From the NCBI GenBank assembly GCA_964016885.1, contig OZ024743.1:349351700-349415699 (forward strand): 64,000 nt of DNA, given 5' to 3'. The notes under the pieces were generated by a model, which was given only the letters and a program-made list of their open reading frames with translations, did no database searches and was not told where the DNA came from. Positions 11,935 to 23,729 of this stretch are shown here, in pieces. How positions within the stretch are numbered: position 1 is the first letter of the stretch; every line of letters starts with the position of its first letter. A program made the position numbers and the translations under genes. Source of the DNA: Eledone cirrhosa. Its lineage: Eukaryota; Mollusca; Cephalopoda; Octopoda; Eledonidae.

Positions 11935-12258
11935 AGAAAGAAAGAAAGAAAGAAAGGAAAGAAAGAACGGAAGAAAGGAAGGAAGAAAGAAAGAACGGAA
12001 GAAAATAAATAAAAGAAAACAGAGAAAGAAAGGAAGAAAGAAAAAATAAATAAAGAAAGAAAGAAAAGAAAAAGGTAAGAAAGAAAGAAAGAAAGGAAGA
12101 GAGAAAGAAAAAGAAAGAAAGAAAGGGAGGAAGAAAGGAATAAGGAAAGACAGAAAGGGAGAAAAGAAAGAAAGAAAGGAAAAAAGAAAGAAAGAAAAAA
12201 AGAAAGGAAGAAAGAAAGAAAAAGAAAGATTGAAAGAAAGAATGAAAAAAGAAAAAGT
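11705..12258. repeat. polypurine (GAAA)n tract, about 550 bp
   Basis: Almost pure A/G on the plus strand, built from GAAA/GGAA units with a few isolated pyrimidines. Lys/Glu/Arg-rich open frames here are artefacts. Long mirror-symmetric purine tracts can form triplex DNA and stall replication. Confidence 0.95.
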
Positions 12259-12593
12259 ATGAATTAAAGAAAAAAGTAAATTTTGTTGATTAAGAAAAGA
12301 GTAGAAAGGGAGGTAATAAAGCGTAAGAGAATGACGAGGGCATATTGAAGAAATATAGGAGAAATAAAATAGAAGGAAAACAAGATAAGACTATAAATAA
12401 AAGAGCCAAGGAACAACAAGGACAGAAATGTTGATAAGAAAGGAATGACAGAAACTTTAAAGAAAGAAAACAAGAAAATTAAATTTAAGGGGGAAAGTGG
12501 GGGAATGGAAATGTTTAAACACGTGAATAAATGAAATATAAATATAAGGAAGAAAGGAAAAGAAACTATACAGTTATAAAAAGAGAGAAATAT

Positions 12594-12595
<2 letters not shown>
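12259..12595. other. A-rich flank of the purine tract
   Basis: A/G-biased sequence with no gene seen. Ends at (TA)n 12596-12646. Confidence 0.5.
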
Positions 12596-12646
<51 letters not shown>

Positions 12647-12651
<5 letters not shown>

Positions 12652-12934
12652 ATACTTTGGGAGGGTCATGTTGCCAATAAGAAACACACGCACCAGTTGC
12701 TTTCACTTCAATTTATTATATATTTATAAACTTATAAATTTACAAATTTTCAAACTTATAAATTTCTGGTTGGTTGGTTGGTTCCACAACCAGATAGTTG
12801 TTTATATATAGTCATAGTCCTTTCGTCACACACTCTGTGACCTCTTCAGTGACTGGGATTCCTTTCTTTGTTTCTGTGCCTTTCCTTTCTTCTATCCTAC
12901 GCCATTTTGTTTCTGTGTGTGTGTTGTGTGCTCA
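12647..12934 (-). repeat. PLE family-1 terminal repeat, left (3') copy
   Basis: About 285 bp, the inverted counterpart of 14618-14909; begins ttgttatactttgggaggg and ends at the tgtgctca block. On the minus strand (sense with the element's ORF) it holds CUGAAGA (12849-12843), a GUCACA/UGUGAC stem and GAAA (12824-12821). Stem I can pair AGUCA with UGACU. One extra G sits between CUGAAGA and stem II, so activity is uncertain. Confidence 0.85.
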
Positions 12935-13027
12935 GTTTGCGCATGCGCCACATCCGGGTGTATGTGTGTGTTTGTGTTCATTTATCTATTTGTTTATTTA
13001 TTTATTTATTTATTGTTGGTTGGTTGT

Positions 13028-13168
13028 TTGTTCTATGTGTGTGTGTGTTTTCATTTTGTCCTGTGTGTGTTTTCATTTTGTCCTTAATTGTAAGTTGTTT
13101 GTTCTATGTGTGTGTGTGTGTTTTCATTTTGTCCTGTGTGTGTTTTCATTTTGTCCTTAATTGTAAGT
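13028..13168. repeat. tandem duplication of about 70 bp
   Basis: A unit starting ttgttctatgtgtgtgtg and ending ttaattgtaagttg occurs twice head to tail at the 3' end of the family-1 PLE, just downstream of its stop codon. Each unit has two internal ttttcattttgtcct blocks. Confidence 0.85.
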
Positions 13169-14755
13169 TGTGATGTTGCTGTTCCACTCATATTTTCTAT
13201 TTAATTTTGGTTTTAATTCTTTTATGCTTACTGCCTCTGTAATTTGCCTAAACATTGCGTCTTTTCTGTGTGTGGATTCTATTTTTATTTCTATGTTCTC
13301 TAATCTACCCCTGTGTTCTATCTTAGCATGTTGGTAGAGCACAGATGATTCTTTATTATCTTGGAGGTCTCGCCAGTGTTCATTTATTCGTTCCCCTATA
13401 CTACGAGCTGTCTCACCTATGTACACTATATTTTTGTTTCTACATTGTCCTTCAGTACATCTTATGCTATACACTACATTTTTAGTTTTACAGTTAATAT
13501 GGGGGCTTATTTTACAGGTTATACATTTCTTATCTATACATGAGGGTCTTTGGAACGGGTATGTCTTGCTAATAAGTGTTTTTACGGAGGAACCTGGTCT
13601 TTCTACTATCTTAATATTGAGATTATGTTTATTTAGGGCCCTTCTAAATGTGTAGGCTAGTTCGCCTCTAGGGGTTGTATTGATGAACATTACACTCTGG
13701 TATTTATTGCTATCATACCATGAGTTTATTCTATTGGCCTTGTTCCTAGTTCTTTCTATTCTATTCCAAAATTTGCTCCTATACAAGGGGCAGGTCCCAT
13801 TTATGTCATTATTTACCATTTTTTCCCATTTAGTTCTGGCTCCTTTATACACTCTGATTCTATCTCTCTGATTGTAGCCAGAGAACTGCATACGGTGGAT
13901 GAAGTGTTGTATGTGTCTCTCTAGTTCTTCGGGGTTGCACATGCGGGACACATTTCTCATCACCCGTACCAAATCCGCAATCAGTATGTTGATTTTGGTA
14001 TGGTCCGAAATGGCCGAGTTTCGGTGGATCAGATGTTTGGAAGTCATGGGTTTGGCATAATGGGAATGGAGGATTTGTTTTTGGTTGTTAATGGTATCTA
14101 ACGAGAGCTCTGTGTCTAGTACAGGTAATCGATGGTTGGGGTGTCTACTTGGGTAGTCTATAGTAACTCTAATGCTCTGGTGGATGGAGTTTGCTATTTG
14201 CTGGATGCTTTCCATTGTGTTTTTCTCTAGTTCCTGACTGTTCTTTAGTGGGGGTGTCTTAACTACGATGTTTATATCATCTACGTAGCGGGAGTACATT
14301 ATCAGGGTTAAGCTGTCTTCTAATTGTTCTTTAAGTTTTTATTTAAGTCTACTGTCCCACCATACCATGAATAAGTTAGCTATGTCGCCTGCAATGCTAA
14401 CACCAATGGCTGCTCCTTCCTCTTGGGCATATGTTTTACCATTAAATTTGAACATATGTTCCTTAAGGGTTAATTTTATGCTGGCCCCTACCGCATGTGC
14501 AATCATTTTCTTCAGTTCATCGTGGTTTTCGGGTGTCCGTATGGCTCTGGTCCACCCGTTCCATCTATCTGTGTGGGTTTTCTTGGCCATTGAGGTAACG
14601 GTAGGTGGTCTGCCTCTTGAGCACACAACACGCACACAGAAACAAAATGGCGTAGGATAGAAGAAAAGAAAGGCACAGAAATAAAGAAAGGAATCCCCAG
14701 TCACTGAAGAGGTCACAGAGTGTGTGACGAAAGGACTATGACTATATATAAACAA
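13157..14755 (-). pseudogene. Penelope-like element RT and GIY-YIG endonuclease, one stop
   Basis: A single frame from 14755 to 13157 is interrupted once, by TAA at 14341-14339. Upstream of the stop: KLTLKEHMFKFNGKTYAQEE, then GAAIGVSIAGDIANLFMVWW, an RT motif (QGxxxGxxLxxxLAxLxM type). Downstream: SRYVDDINIV, the RT catalytic YxDD; then a connecting region; then CIDKKCITCKI and, near residue 295 of the 380-residue part, IVYIGETARSIGERINEHWR, the GIY-YIG core. PLE proteins copy RNA at a nicked DNA end and the GIY-YIG domain makes the nick. RT motifs before the GAAIG block are missing, so this is 5'-truncated as well as stopped. Confidence 0.88.
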
Positions 14756-14909
14756 CTATCTGGTTGTGGAACCAACCAACCAACCAGAAATTTATAAGTT
14801 TGTAAATTTGTAAATTTATAAATTTATAAATATATAATAAATTGAAGTGAAAGCAACTGGTGCGTGTATTTCTTATTGGCAACATGACCCTCCCAAAGTA
14901 TAACAATAT
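14618..14909 (+). repeat. PLE family-1 terminal repeat, right (5') copy
   Basis: Inverted partner of the left copy. CUGAAGA is at 14704-14710, stem II GUCACA (14712-14717) with UGUGAC (14723-14728), GAAA at 14729-14732, then GGAC, UA and UGACU, which pairs with AGUCA upstream of CUGAAGA. G14711 is an extra base against the consensus hammerhead. This motif is antisense to the ORF, while the left copy is sense. The outer flank 14910-14965 is also shared with the solo copy near 26.62-26.67 kb. Confidence 0.85.
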
Positions 14910-14963
14910 CGGTTTCAACACACGATTTCAGATAAAGAATCTTGCTAAACACATTCAGAAACG

Positions 14964-15725
<762 letters not shown>

Positions 15726-15927
15726 TATGTACACGTACATACATATATGTATACAGACGTAGAGTAGTATGTATATATATACATACATGCACACATATAT
15801 ATATGTACGTATGGATTTACCGAACATTTATTATAATGCTCGGTATGTTTGTAAACAAACATCCCAGATTAAGCTGTACAGTGTTTAGCAAGCATCGTTG
15901 CCCTTTTGTTGAACACTGAAAAAGGAA

Positions 15928-15970
15928 CAATGTACTAGTTTCAAGCTTATTAGCTATCGTCAGCAACGTA
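15928..15970 (-). ncRNA. hammerhead ribozyme motif, family 3, left arm
   Basis: Minus strand: CUGACGA (15963-15957), stem II AGCU-AAUA-AGCU flanked by a U-U mismatch, GAAA (15942-15939), palindrome CUAG (15938-15935), UA (15934-15933), then CAUUG. All core bases fit CUGANGA...GAAA...UH. Stem I is weak in this copy (UG/CA plus mismatches). Confidence 0.65.
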
Positions 15971-16306
15971 TACCTTCCTGCCAGATGATTGAACGTCTGA
16001 AAGTATATACTTTCCTTATGCATATTAACGGCTGAGCAGCCTAATTTGCATATCGAATGAGTTAATCGGCCGGGCGCACCGAAAATGATAAATGGAAAAA
16101 ATGAAACCAAATTTCATTTCTCACTCTTAGTACTGCTGTTACTTAAATATAAGTATGAATACGTTCATACATATATATATACAGACGTACAGTAGTATGT
16201 ATATATATACATACATGCACACATATATATGTATGTTAATATGTAGGTTAATATGCATAAGGAAAGTATATACTTTCACGTTCAATCATCTGGCAGGAAG
16301 GTATAT

Positions 16307-16350
16307 GGTGCTGGCGATAGCTAATAAGCTTGAAACTAGTACATCGTTCC
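16307..16350 (+). ncRNA. hammerhead motif, family 3, right arm, core mutation
   Basis: GGUG then CUGGCGA (16311-16317), the same AGCU stem II, GAAA (16332-16335), CUAG (16336-16339), UA, CAUC. Stem I GGUG/CAUC pairs well here, but the core A6 has become G, which should abolish cleavage. The two arms together suggest an intact ancestor. Confidence 0.6.
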
Positions 16351-16599
16351 TTTGTCAGTATTGAACAAAAGGGCAATGATGGTTGCTAAACACTGTACGA
16401 CTTAATCCGGCATGTTTGTTTACAAACAAACCGAGCATTATAATAAATGTTCGGTAAATCCATACGTACATATATGTGCATAGATGTATATACATACTAC
16501 TGTACGTCTGTATACATATATGTATGTACGTATACATACTTATATTTAAGTAACAGCCGTACTAAGAGTGAGAATTGAAATTTCGTTTCATTTTTTCTA

Positions 16600-16604
<5 letters not shown>

Positions 16605-16691
<87 letters not shown>

Positions 16692-16723
16692 TATACATAT
16701 ATAATATAATATATATATGAATA

Positions 16724-16781
<58 letters not shown>

Positions 16782-16795
16782 CATATATATGTACA
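16605..16795. repeat. (TA)n microsatellite
   Basis: TA array with short ATAC and AATATAATA interruptions. Confidence 0.95.
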
Positions 16796-16857
16796 CACAT
16801 ATGTATATGTATCTAAGTATATATTTATATCTCTCTCTCTCTATATATATATATATA

Positions 16858-16902
16858 TAACGTCGAAACGGCTTGAGCTCAGCCGTCGGGGCCCTACTCG
16901 TT

Positions 16903-16903
<1 letters not shown>
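16858..16903. repeat. half copy of the gacggctgagctcaagccg hairpin family
   Basis: Reads gtcgaaacggcttgagctca then gccgtcgggg between two (TA)n tracts. The full palindromic form is at 26350-26477 and other halves are at 35.82 and 49.47 kb. Confidence 0.75.
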
Positions 16904-17310
<407 letters not shown>

Positions 17311-17319
17311 ATATGTATG

Positions 17320-17860
17320 TACGTATATGTGCGTGTGTATGTGAAATAAACTATTAGTTTGGGGTGTAACGAGAATAAAATTGTATGGAAGGAGGAGAAA
17401 ATAAATGAACATCCGATAAGCGACCGAAAAACTTTAAGCAATATAGCTTGGTGGTGTTGTCTGCAACGTTAGTGGTACTTGTGGTAGCAGATATTTGGTA
17501 GCAGATATTTGGTGAAGAATTTTCTTTTTGATTCTTGATCTTTAAAGTTATATTATTCATGACGTCATTGCAGTTCTTGAAAACGTCATAGAAGGGTTAG
17601 CTGTGAATATAATAATAGAGGATGGGTTTATATTTCGTGAATGGCCCGTTTCTACGCTCCTCTATTTTGAATATTCTATACTTGCATGAAATTTAGTGAG
17701 ACCCACAATTTGAGATTGATCTTGTTGCTTTTGTTGTTGTTTAACCAAGACAGAGACGTCTCATGGTGAAATCTGCTTGGAAATTTTGATCATTCTGTTG
17801 TTACATTAACAAATCTATGATCGTCCTATCTAACGTTTCCTTCACTTTCCATAGGAAGCA
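17320..17860. other. unassigned sequence
   Basis: No gene or repeat recognised. Confidence 0.4.
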
Positions 17861-17868
17861 GTTTAAAC

Positions 17869-18790
17869 ATGTCTCTCTTAAACCTACAAATCTTATCTCG
17901 AGGTATATCAGCCTTAAAATCAGCCAAAAGGTTAGCAAAATTTCATTCATCAAAAATGCTAAACAGCATATTAAAAAAAAGGTCAAGAAAAATTTCAAGA
18001 AAGAAATTACGGAAGATATCAACGAAAATATTAACCTCCAAATCACAGAGGTCAATCAATAAGCCAACCGATAGACCAGCTGAAACATCAACCAGCAAGT
18101 TACCTAGGAAGTTAGTCAAACGTTCAACAAAACATTTAATCAAGAAATCGACCATGTCCAACTATAAATCAATTAAGAATCGAAGCAATAAATCTACCAT
18201 GAAGTCACCCAAAAGGCTACTCAATAAGTCAACCAACAATTCAAACAAGATATCAAAGAATGATTCAACCATCAAGCCAACCAGCAACTCAACCAATGAT
18301 TCGTCTAACTCAGTACATGACCTGTCAGCAAACATGTCAAAACCGTCAAATACGATATCATTCGGAACGTCAATGAGCAGGTCATCCAGTAAAACACCCA
18401 AAATGTCAGTGAAAACGTCAAGAAAAAGGTCGATCAAAAAGTTGACCAAAATCTCACACAAAGCGACCAAGTCAAGCAGGAAATCAGGAAACAAGTCCAA
18501 TAACAATTCAACCAAGACGTCAAAGTAAAAGTCAAAGAATCAGTCAACCATCATTCGAAAAACAAATCAACCTACAAGAGAATCAACTCAACCAAAAAAA
18601 TCAACCGATAATTCAATCCTACAGTCAAGTAACAATTCAAGCAATAAATAAATCAAAGAAGTCAGCCATTAAGTTAAGCAACATGCTAATGAAAACCCCA
18701 ACCAAGAAAGCAACCAATAGTCTAAAATGCAACGGCAAATTCAACCAGCAAGTCAACGAACAAGTCATTCAACAATTAAACTTAAAATCT
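17869..18790. repeat. degenerate 12-bp minisatellite, open on both strands
   Basis: From about 17990, blocks such as tcaaccagcaa, tcaaccaacaat and tcaatcaa recur at roughly 12-bp spacing (tcaAYMARhAAr-like). Because the period is a multiple of three, the plus strand stays open for 219 codons (17869-18528) as a Lys/Ser/Asn/Thr-rich product, and the minus strand is open too (18515-18162, 18161-17943) as a Leu/Val/Asp-rich product. No domain is visible in either. I favour a decayed satellite over a gene. A secreted or structural low-complexity protein cannot be excluded from sequence alone. Confidence 0.6.
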
Positions 18791-19540
18791 CTCATGTAGA
18801 GGGGGTTCACACCAAACATATGCATACCGTTGAAGTTCTCGGCATATCACTTTATTATCCTTATCGAAGTTGTCCTAGCAATTAGGAATAACTACCAGAT
18901 TAATTCGGAGTATTATCTAAAATAAACCAAGCTTATATCTAGAGCCTCAAACAAGAGCTTACGATTAAACACTCCTACTACGGACACTTGTAAGTGTTCA
19001 CATTACAGTTTGTACACATGCTCTACTAATCAGTGATCAGTGGAGTATATTTTTTTCTAGCTTTGATACTTTCAAGTTCAGAACAATTCAATCCGACAGG
19101 ACAAATCGTCACACAATCTTTATTGTTAGAATAATTGACATGGAAACTAAACGTTGCCGTGAAAAGTGACACCTCTACAGTACTCCTGCTGCATCTAACA
19201 ACAGTGATTTTATTTTCGACTACGTGTACTGAGCTATTTCCAAATTTCTATCACTTTTACATATTGTCTAAGTGAATGGATTCAAGTTGTAAGCTAGGAA
19301 TCGTTCCTCATATCGATAGGATCCCTTATGGATCTCCCGCCAATAAAAAAGTAGCAGGATTCAATTTCCCTCAACAAACTGCAGTAAAATACTTACGGTT
19401 TCACTAATAAATGAGTTATTATTTTTTTAATAAGTAACTTTAAGTGCACAAACACGTAACAAATCTGTCATGTATTACTCATATTGAAACGGTTTTATAT
19501 CTTAGTCAAACTAGAACTTAATTGTAATGGAAATTTAATG
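18791..19540. other. unassigned sequence
   Basis: No coding or repeat signal recognised. Confidence 0.4.
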
Positions 19541-19559
19541 TGCATGATATCTATATTAG

Positions 19560-19680
19560 ATACACACACCCACACATATGCACACACACACACACACATA
19601 CACACACACATACACACACACATACACACACACATATATATATACCTGTACATATAAATATAATAATAATAATAATATTG
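19560..19680. repeat. (CA)n, TA and (TAA)n microsatellites
   Basis: CA-rich with ACAT interruptions to 19640, then TA, then (TAA)n that forms the tail of the adjacent minus-strand SINE. Confidence 0.9.
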
Positions 19681-19858
19681 GTTTCTACTTTGGCACAAGG
19701 CCAGCAATTACCTCAATGCATTATTTTATCGATCCCGTAAAGATAAAAGGTAAAGTTAATATTGGTGGGATTGGAACTCAGAACTTTAAGGGCCATAATT
19801 CTATGCTGCAAAGCTTGTATCTGACGCTCTACCGATACTGCCAATCCGCCGAATAATA
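19664..19858 (-). repeat. SINE 3' portion
   Basis: Reverse complement of the 6.0-6.2 kb SINE: gtttctactttggcacaagg, then ccagcaattac and a decayed B box (gattggaactcagaac). The (TAA)n tail lies on its left side. Confidence 0.8.
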
Positions 19859-20089
19859 ATGCGTCTAGAATGGCCTATCTCAAGCAACAATCTCCAAATC
19901 ATCCAATTGGATTACCAAGCAACCAAGATCAACCGGGCTTAGTGACGCACTCATCTATCTTGGTCATGAGCTACCACTGGGTTTCTGGTCGATTGAATTT
20001 GCCCTTGAAATCTGTTCATCAATTATTTCATTAGACATTCTAATCACATGTCCGTAGTACTAGAGCCATAATATCATGAATCGGAGATG

Positions 20090-20850
20090 TAGAGACTCTA
20101 CCTGGGACGACTACGTTATCTCTTTGCCACGCAGTCTATCGATTAACGTTACACCAGAAACCATTCGGAGGAAACCGTTTTCGGCCGCTTGTATTTGTGA
20201 TCGTATACTTTCGGTCATTACCCAAGATGTCTGACTATAGTTAAGGTTATGTACCGAATTGTGGATAGCAAGTTTAGTTTTTTTCTCCTGATAACCGAGT
20301 GGTGAAGCTGGTGCGTTACTGCTCAAGCTTCAGCAATTAATCTATAAAATCGGCCCCCTGCGATGCAGCACTCGGCAGCAAACATATCCATTGCATGAAG
20401 GAGATAGCTTTCTGATGAGTTAAGTAATACCTAGTTGTCTGCAAATTCCCACCAAATGATCCCACACACAACGGTTTTGATACAACTTTCAACACGACAT
20501 TTTGCGCCAGCGTTACGAGTTCAAAAAGTATGATTTATATCCAAGCCAAGATTTCTAAGCCTCCTTCACTGCTCGGATGGCATATTTAACATCCTGATTG
20601 AAACTAGGTTCGTCCTGTCACTTGGTGCCACACCTATCTGATTTCAACCTCAGGATTTACGAGCTGAAGCAGAAACTTCTCCAATCCAGTCTGCACTCTA
20701 TTTCAACCTTCTCAATTTGTTCAGATTTTTTTATGAAAGTGGATGCAATAATATCCGTATACTTGCTCCTGAAATTTTCATCCGCCAGCCCTTATCCTGG
20801 AGGTCACGTTGGACCTGCCAGATTTGAGGGCTTTCTTGAATTTAGTTAGT
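20090..20850 (-). pseudogene. LINE RT C-terminal remnant
   Basis: The minus-strand frame 20326-20111 reads LAIHNSVHNL..., then SWVMTESIRSQIQAAENGFL and RMVSGVTLIDRLRGKEI. The SWVMTE.xRSQIQAAE.xFLRxVxGxTLxDRxR block is a conserved thumb-region signature of RTE-type invertebrate LINEs. Upstream sequence to about 20850 has weak, frame-broken matches to the preceding region. Heavily decayed. Confidence 0.65.
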
Positions 20851-20859
20851 CACAGGCTG

Positions 20860-21880
20860 CAAATAACTAGCGGTCTTCAGTTGACACCATCCTACCTCTT
20901 TTAATATGAACATTTATCACAGAATCCAAGGCATTAGAGACAATATAAAAACCTATTACTAATCTCTATCTCTGGTTCCCCTTAAGCGATGTATACTTTG
21001 GGTATATTTGTGCTAAAAGGTATTCATAATAGATAACCCATTACTAGAACAAAAGTCAATGTATGTCATCACTGCCTTTACCATATCAAAAACATTTTAA
21101 AGATGTTTTCTTATTGCAGATCTATAAGGATTGCGATGACGGTACAAAACATCAATATTGATAGAAGGTTCAGTCGCAAATTTACATATAAAACCCTGAC
21201 CCAATTTCATTTTCAGTGGATACACATTCCAGACACTACACAGTCACTGACACCCTCGGGAAACAAAAGAACTTTACTTATTTCCCATCTCTCTCATTCT
21301 TTTGAATAAATATAGGGACTAATAAAACAGGAGAAACACCGTGCATCCTTAGAAGATTTCTAATGTTTTAGATACCGCAAATATCAAGAGATCACTTCAT
21401 CAATTCTACTTAGCTCTAGAATAACAGCTTCATTTCATTATATCAACACTGTCATCGGTAACACTGCCACTACCAATAACATCGGCACCGACAACATTAA
21501 CACATACACAACACCTGGCATATCACCGCAAATTTATCACCACAATCACTGCCACAATCATCATCATGCATATGAACAGAATAATACAAGAGCCAGTGGG
21601 GCAGCCTCTGCATAGTCACTTGACCTATTAGAAAGTACACCAAGAGTGGGATCATAAATACACGCTGTCTGAAAAAATACAAGTAAGGAGACAATTGTAA
21701 GTCTTCTACAATGGCTGGCCTGAGGCTAAATAACAAGTAGAGCGATTCAAATGGGCGACTTTTGAGGGTAGCTTCTCTAGACATACCTCTCCCCTCTTAA
21801 CTGCTTTATACCTTTCTGCCTATATTCTTTTCATAGCATATACATGCTAATACCAAAACCAAAAGTGTATTGTTTTTCAT
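20860..21880. other. unassigned sequence
   Basis: No coding frame with family motifs. An ACC/AAC-rich patch near 21440-21550 is the only compositional feature. Confidence 0.4.
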
Positions 21881-21892
21881 AGAAGTCTATAT

Positions 21893-22075
21893 ATATAGCA
21901 AGATAGATCGAATTTTAGATATTGACTACACCACCCATGACCCGGTGGATCACCTTCACTACAAAATATTTTTTTAAAATCATGTTCACTTAAAAATAGT
22001 TTTTTTAAATAATTAACATATACACAGACATGTATATAATCTGAAATGAAACTGAAAGGCCCATATATATACGTA
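21893..22075. repeat. partial copy of the 22.4-23.2 kb repeat
   Basis: Shares catgttcacttaaaaatag, ataattaacatatac and aatgaaactgaaaggcccat with the left arm at 22.6-22.7 kb, in the same orientation. Confidence 0.75.
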
Positions 22076-22184
22076 AGTGAATGTATATATATTAATGTGT
22101 TTGCATATATACATATATACACATATATATGTATGTGGGGGTGTGTGTCTGATATATATATATATGCACTGGTCATAGACACAC

Positions 22185-22186
22185 GC

Positions 22187-22229
<43 letters not shown>

Positions 22230-22283
22230 CACAAAACACCAACACCAGCTCTCGCTCTCTTCCATTCTCCTTCTCTGTCTACT

Positions 22284-22315
<32 letters not shown>

Positions 22316-22380
22316 CCTCTCTCTCTCTGTCTCTCTTTCAATCTACTCTCTCACAACCACATTCTCATTCTCTCTTTCTC
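22185..22380. repeat. (TA)n and (CT)n microsatellites
   Basis: TA array 22185-22230 and a CT-rich stretch 22253-22385. Confidence 0.9.
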
Positions 22381-22384
22381 TCTG

Positions 22385-22781
22385 TTTATGAAGTTACTCG
22401 GAAAAACACCCGTGCTCCGTGTTACGCGAAACTTCCTTTATGTGTTCCCATTTCAGGGCAACTTCCTTTCAAAGTATTTTCCCATTATGCGCTCTTTTGG
22501 CCGTATTACATTATAGACAAGCAAGCAAGCAAGCAATCACAGAGTTTTAGTATTATACGAGACCACACGTGACCCGTAATGCCATGTTCACTTCAAAATA
22601 TTTTTTTCAAAATCAGGTTCATTTAAGAATATTTTTTAAATAATTAAAATATACGCAGACATGTATATAATGTGAAATGAAACTGAAAGGCCCATATATA
22701 TACGTGTGTGTATGTATATATATATATGTGTGTGTTTGTATGCATATATATATATATGTGTGTATATATGTGTATGTATAT

Positions 22782-22838
<57 letters not shown>

Positions 22839-23165
22839 AACACATATATATAGGCCTTCCAGTTTCGTTTCACATCATATACCTCTGTGTATATTTTAAT
22901 TATTTAAAAATTATTTTTAAGTGAACATGGTTGTTTTTAAATGTTTTGAAGTAAACATGGCCAAACGGGTCGCGGGTTGTGTAGTATAATACTAAAAGTC
23001 TGTGATTGCTTGCTTGCTTGTCTGTAATGTATAACAACCAAAGGGCACATAATGGGAAAATACTTTGAAAGGAAGTTGCCCCTGAAATGGGAATACAGAT
23101 GGAATAAAGTTTCGCGTAAATCGGAGCAGGTGTTCTCGATATATAGGATTTTTCCGAGGGCCTTC
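22385..23165. repeat. inverted repeat, about 310 bp arms, TA/CA loop
   Basis: Left arm 22385-22695 and right arm 22848-23165 are inverted copies: gggcaacttcctttcaaagt against actttgaaaggaagttgccc, and a gcttgcttgc block in both. The loop (22696-22847) is TA, TG and CA microsatellite. No protein or hammerhead core found. Confidence 0.8.
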
Positions 23166-23249
23166 AAATTTGGGCAAAATAGCCAGTTTGGTAGATGTTA
23201 ATAGAGTACAAGACATAGAGACAATACCTTTTTGCCTATTATGTTGCAA

Positions 23250-23640
23250 ATCCGTATTCCTATATTAAAAATTACAGGCATCAATTGCCCTGTTTTGACT
23301 CAAATGTAATGTTAATTCAAACTTTAATTATTGATTTATAAAACGGAACCAATTCCACTAAGGGGTACATTTAAGCCAGACGGAATTCCTTGACGCCACA
23401 ACTCTGAACATAGGCACTGTAGATGATACATTCAACAAACCGTTTGTAAAAATTTCTAAAGAATAACGATCCAACGAACAACATAGAAATACACCAAAAA
23501 CGGCAATAGCTTCTCAGTTCAAAGTAATGTGTTATACTCAAATTCAAAGCACTAACAACACAACGAAGAAAAGAAACAAATGTTATCAAACAACGGAGTA
23601 CTAGATCCGAAGATTTGGTAGAACTACAGACAAAGTACTT
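23250..23640. other. unassigned sequence
   Basis: No gene or repeat recognised. Confidence 0.4.
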
Positions 23641-23729
23641 TGCAGTTTTTATCTACATCCCATTACCTTCTGAATTCCAATCACGTTAAAGTAACATGTC
23701 TTATATATATTAAGCAGTTTAGAGTTAGT

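Larger units (their letters stand above)
12647..14909 (-). mobile_element. Penelope-like element family 1
   Basis: A 2.26 kb element with inverted terminal repeats around a minus-strand RT/GIY-YIG reading frame, lying between two (TA)n tracts (12596-12646 and 14965 on). Coding starts within the RT, so the copy is truncated inside the element rather than at its outer end. That is a usual state for PLEs, where one end is rebuilt by a terminal repeat. A shortened solo copy of the repeat sits at 26670-26935 and a decayed one at 2630-2860. Confidence 0.85.
15770..16500. repeat. family-3 PLE-type inverted repeat, about 250 bp arms
   Basis: Arms about 15770-16030 and 16240-16500 are inverted copies (tttaccgaacatttattata against its complement; tatcgtcagcaacg against gctggcgatag). 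The loop contains a tcatttctcactcttagta block also found near 590, 16.56 and 16.97 kb. No protein is encoded. The arms carry hammerhead motifs, so I read this as paired PLE terminal repeats without an element body. Confidence 0.75.

Noticed and set aside
11718..12049. Lys/Glu/Arg-rich open frames
   Set aside because: Product of the (GAAA)n tract. No start context or domain.
12798..13160. Plus-strand 120-codon frame starting MFIYSHSPFVTHS
   Set aside because: The same start occurs on the minus strand at 14755 because the terminal repeat is inverted. It is repeat sequence, not a gene.
13361..13871. Hydrophobic plus-strand frames that look like membrane proteins
   Set aside because: Antisense of the PLE RT/GIY-YIG frame.
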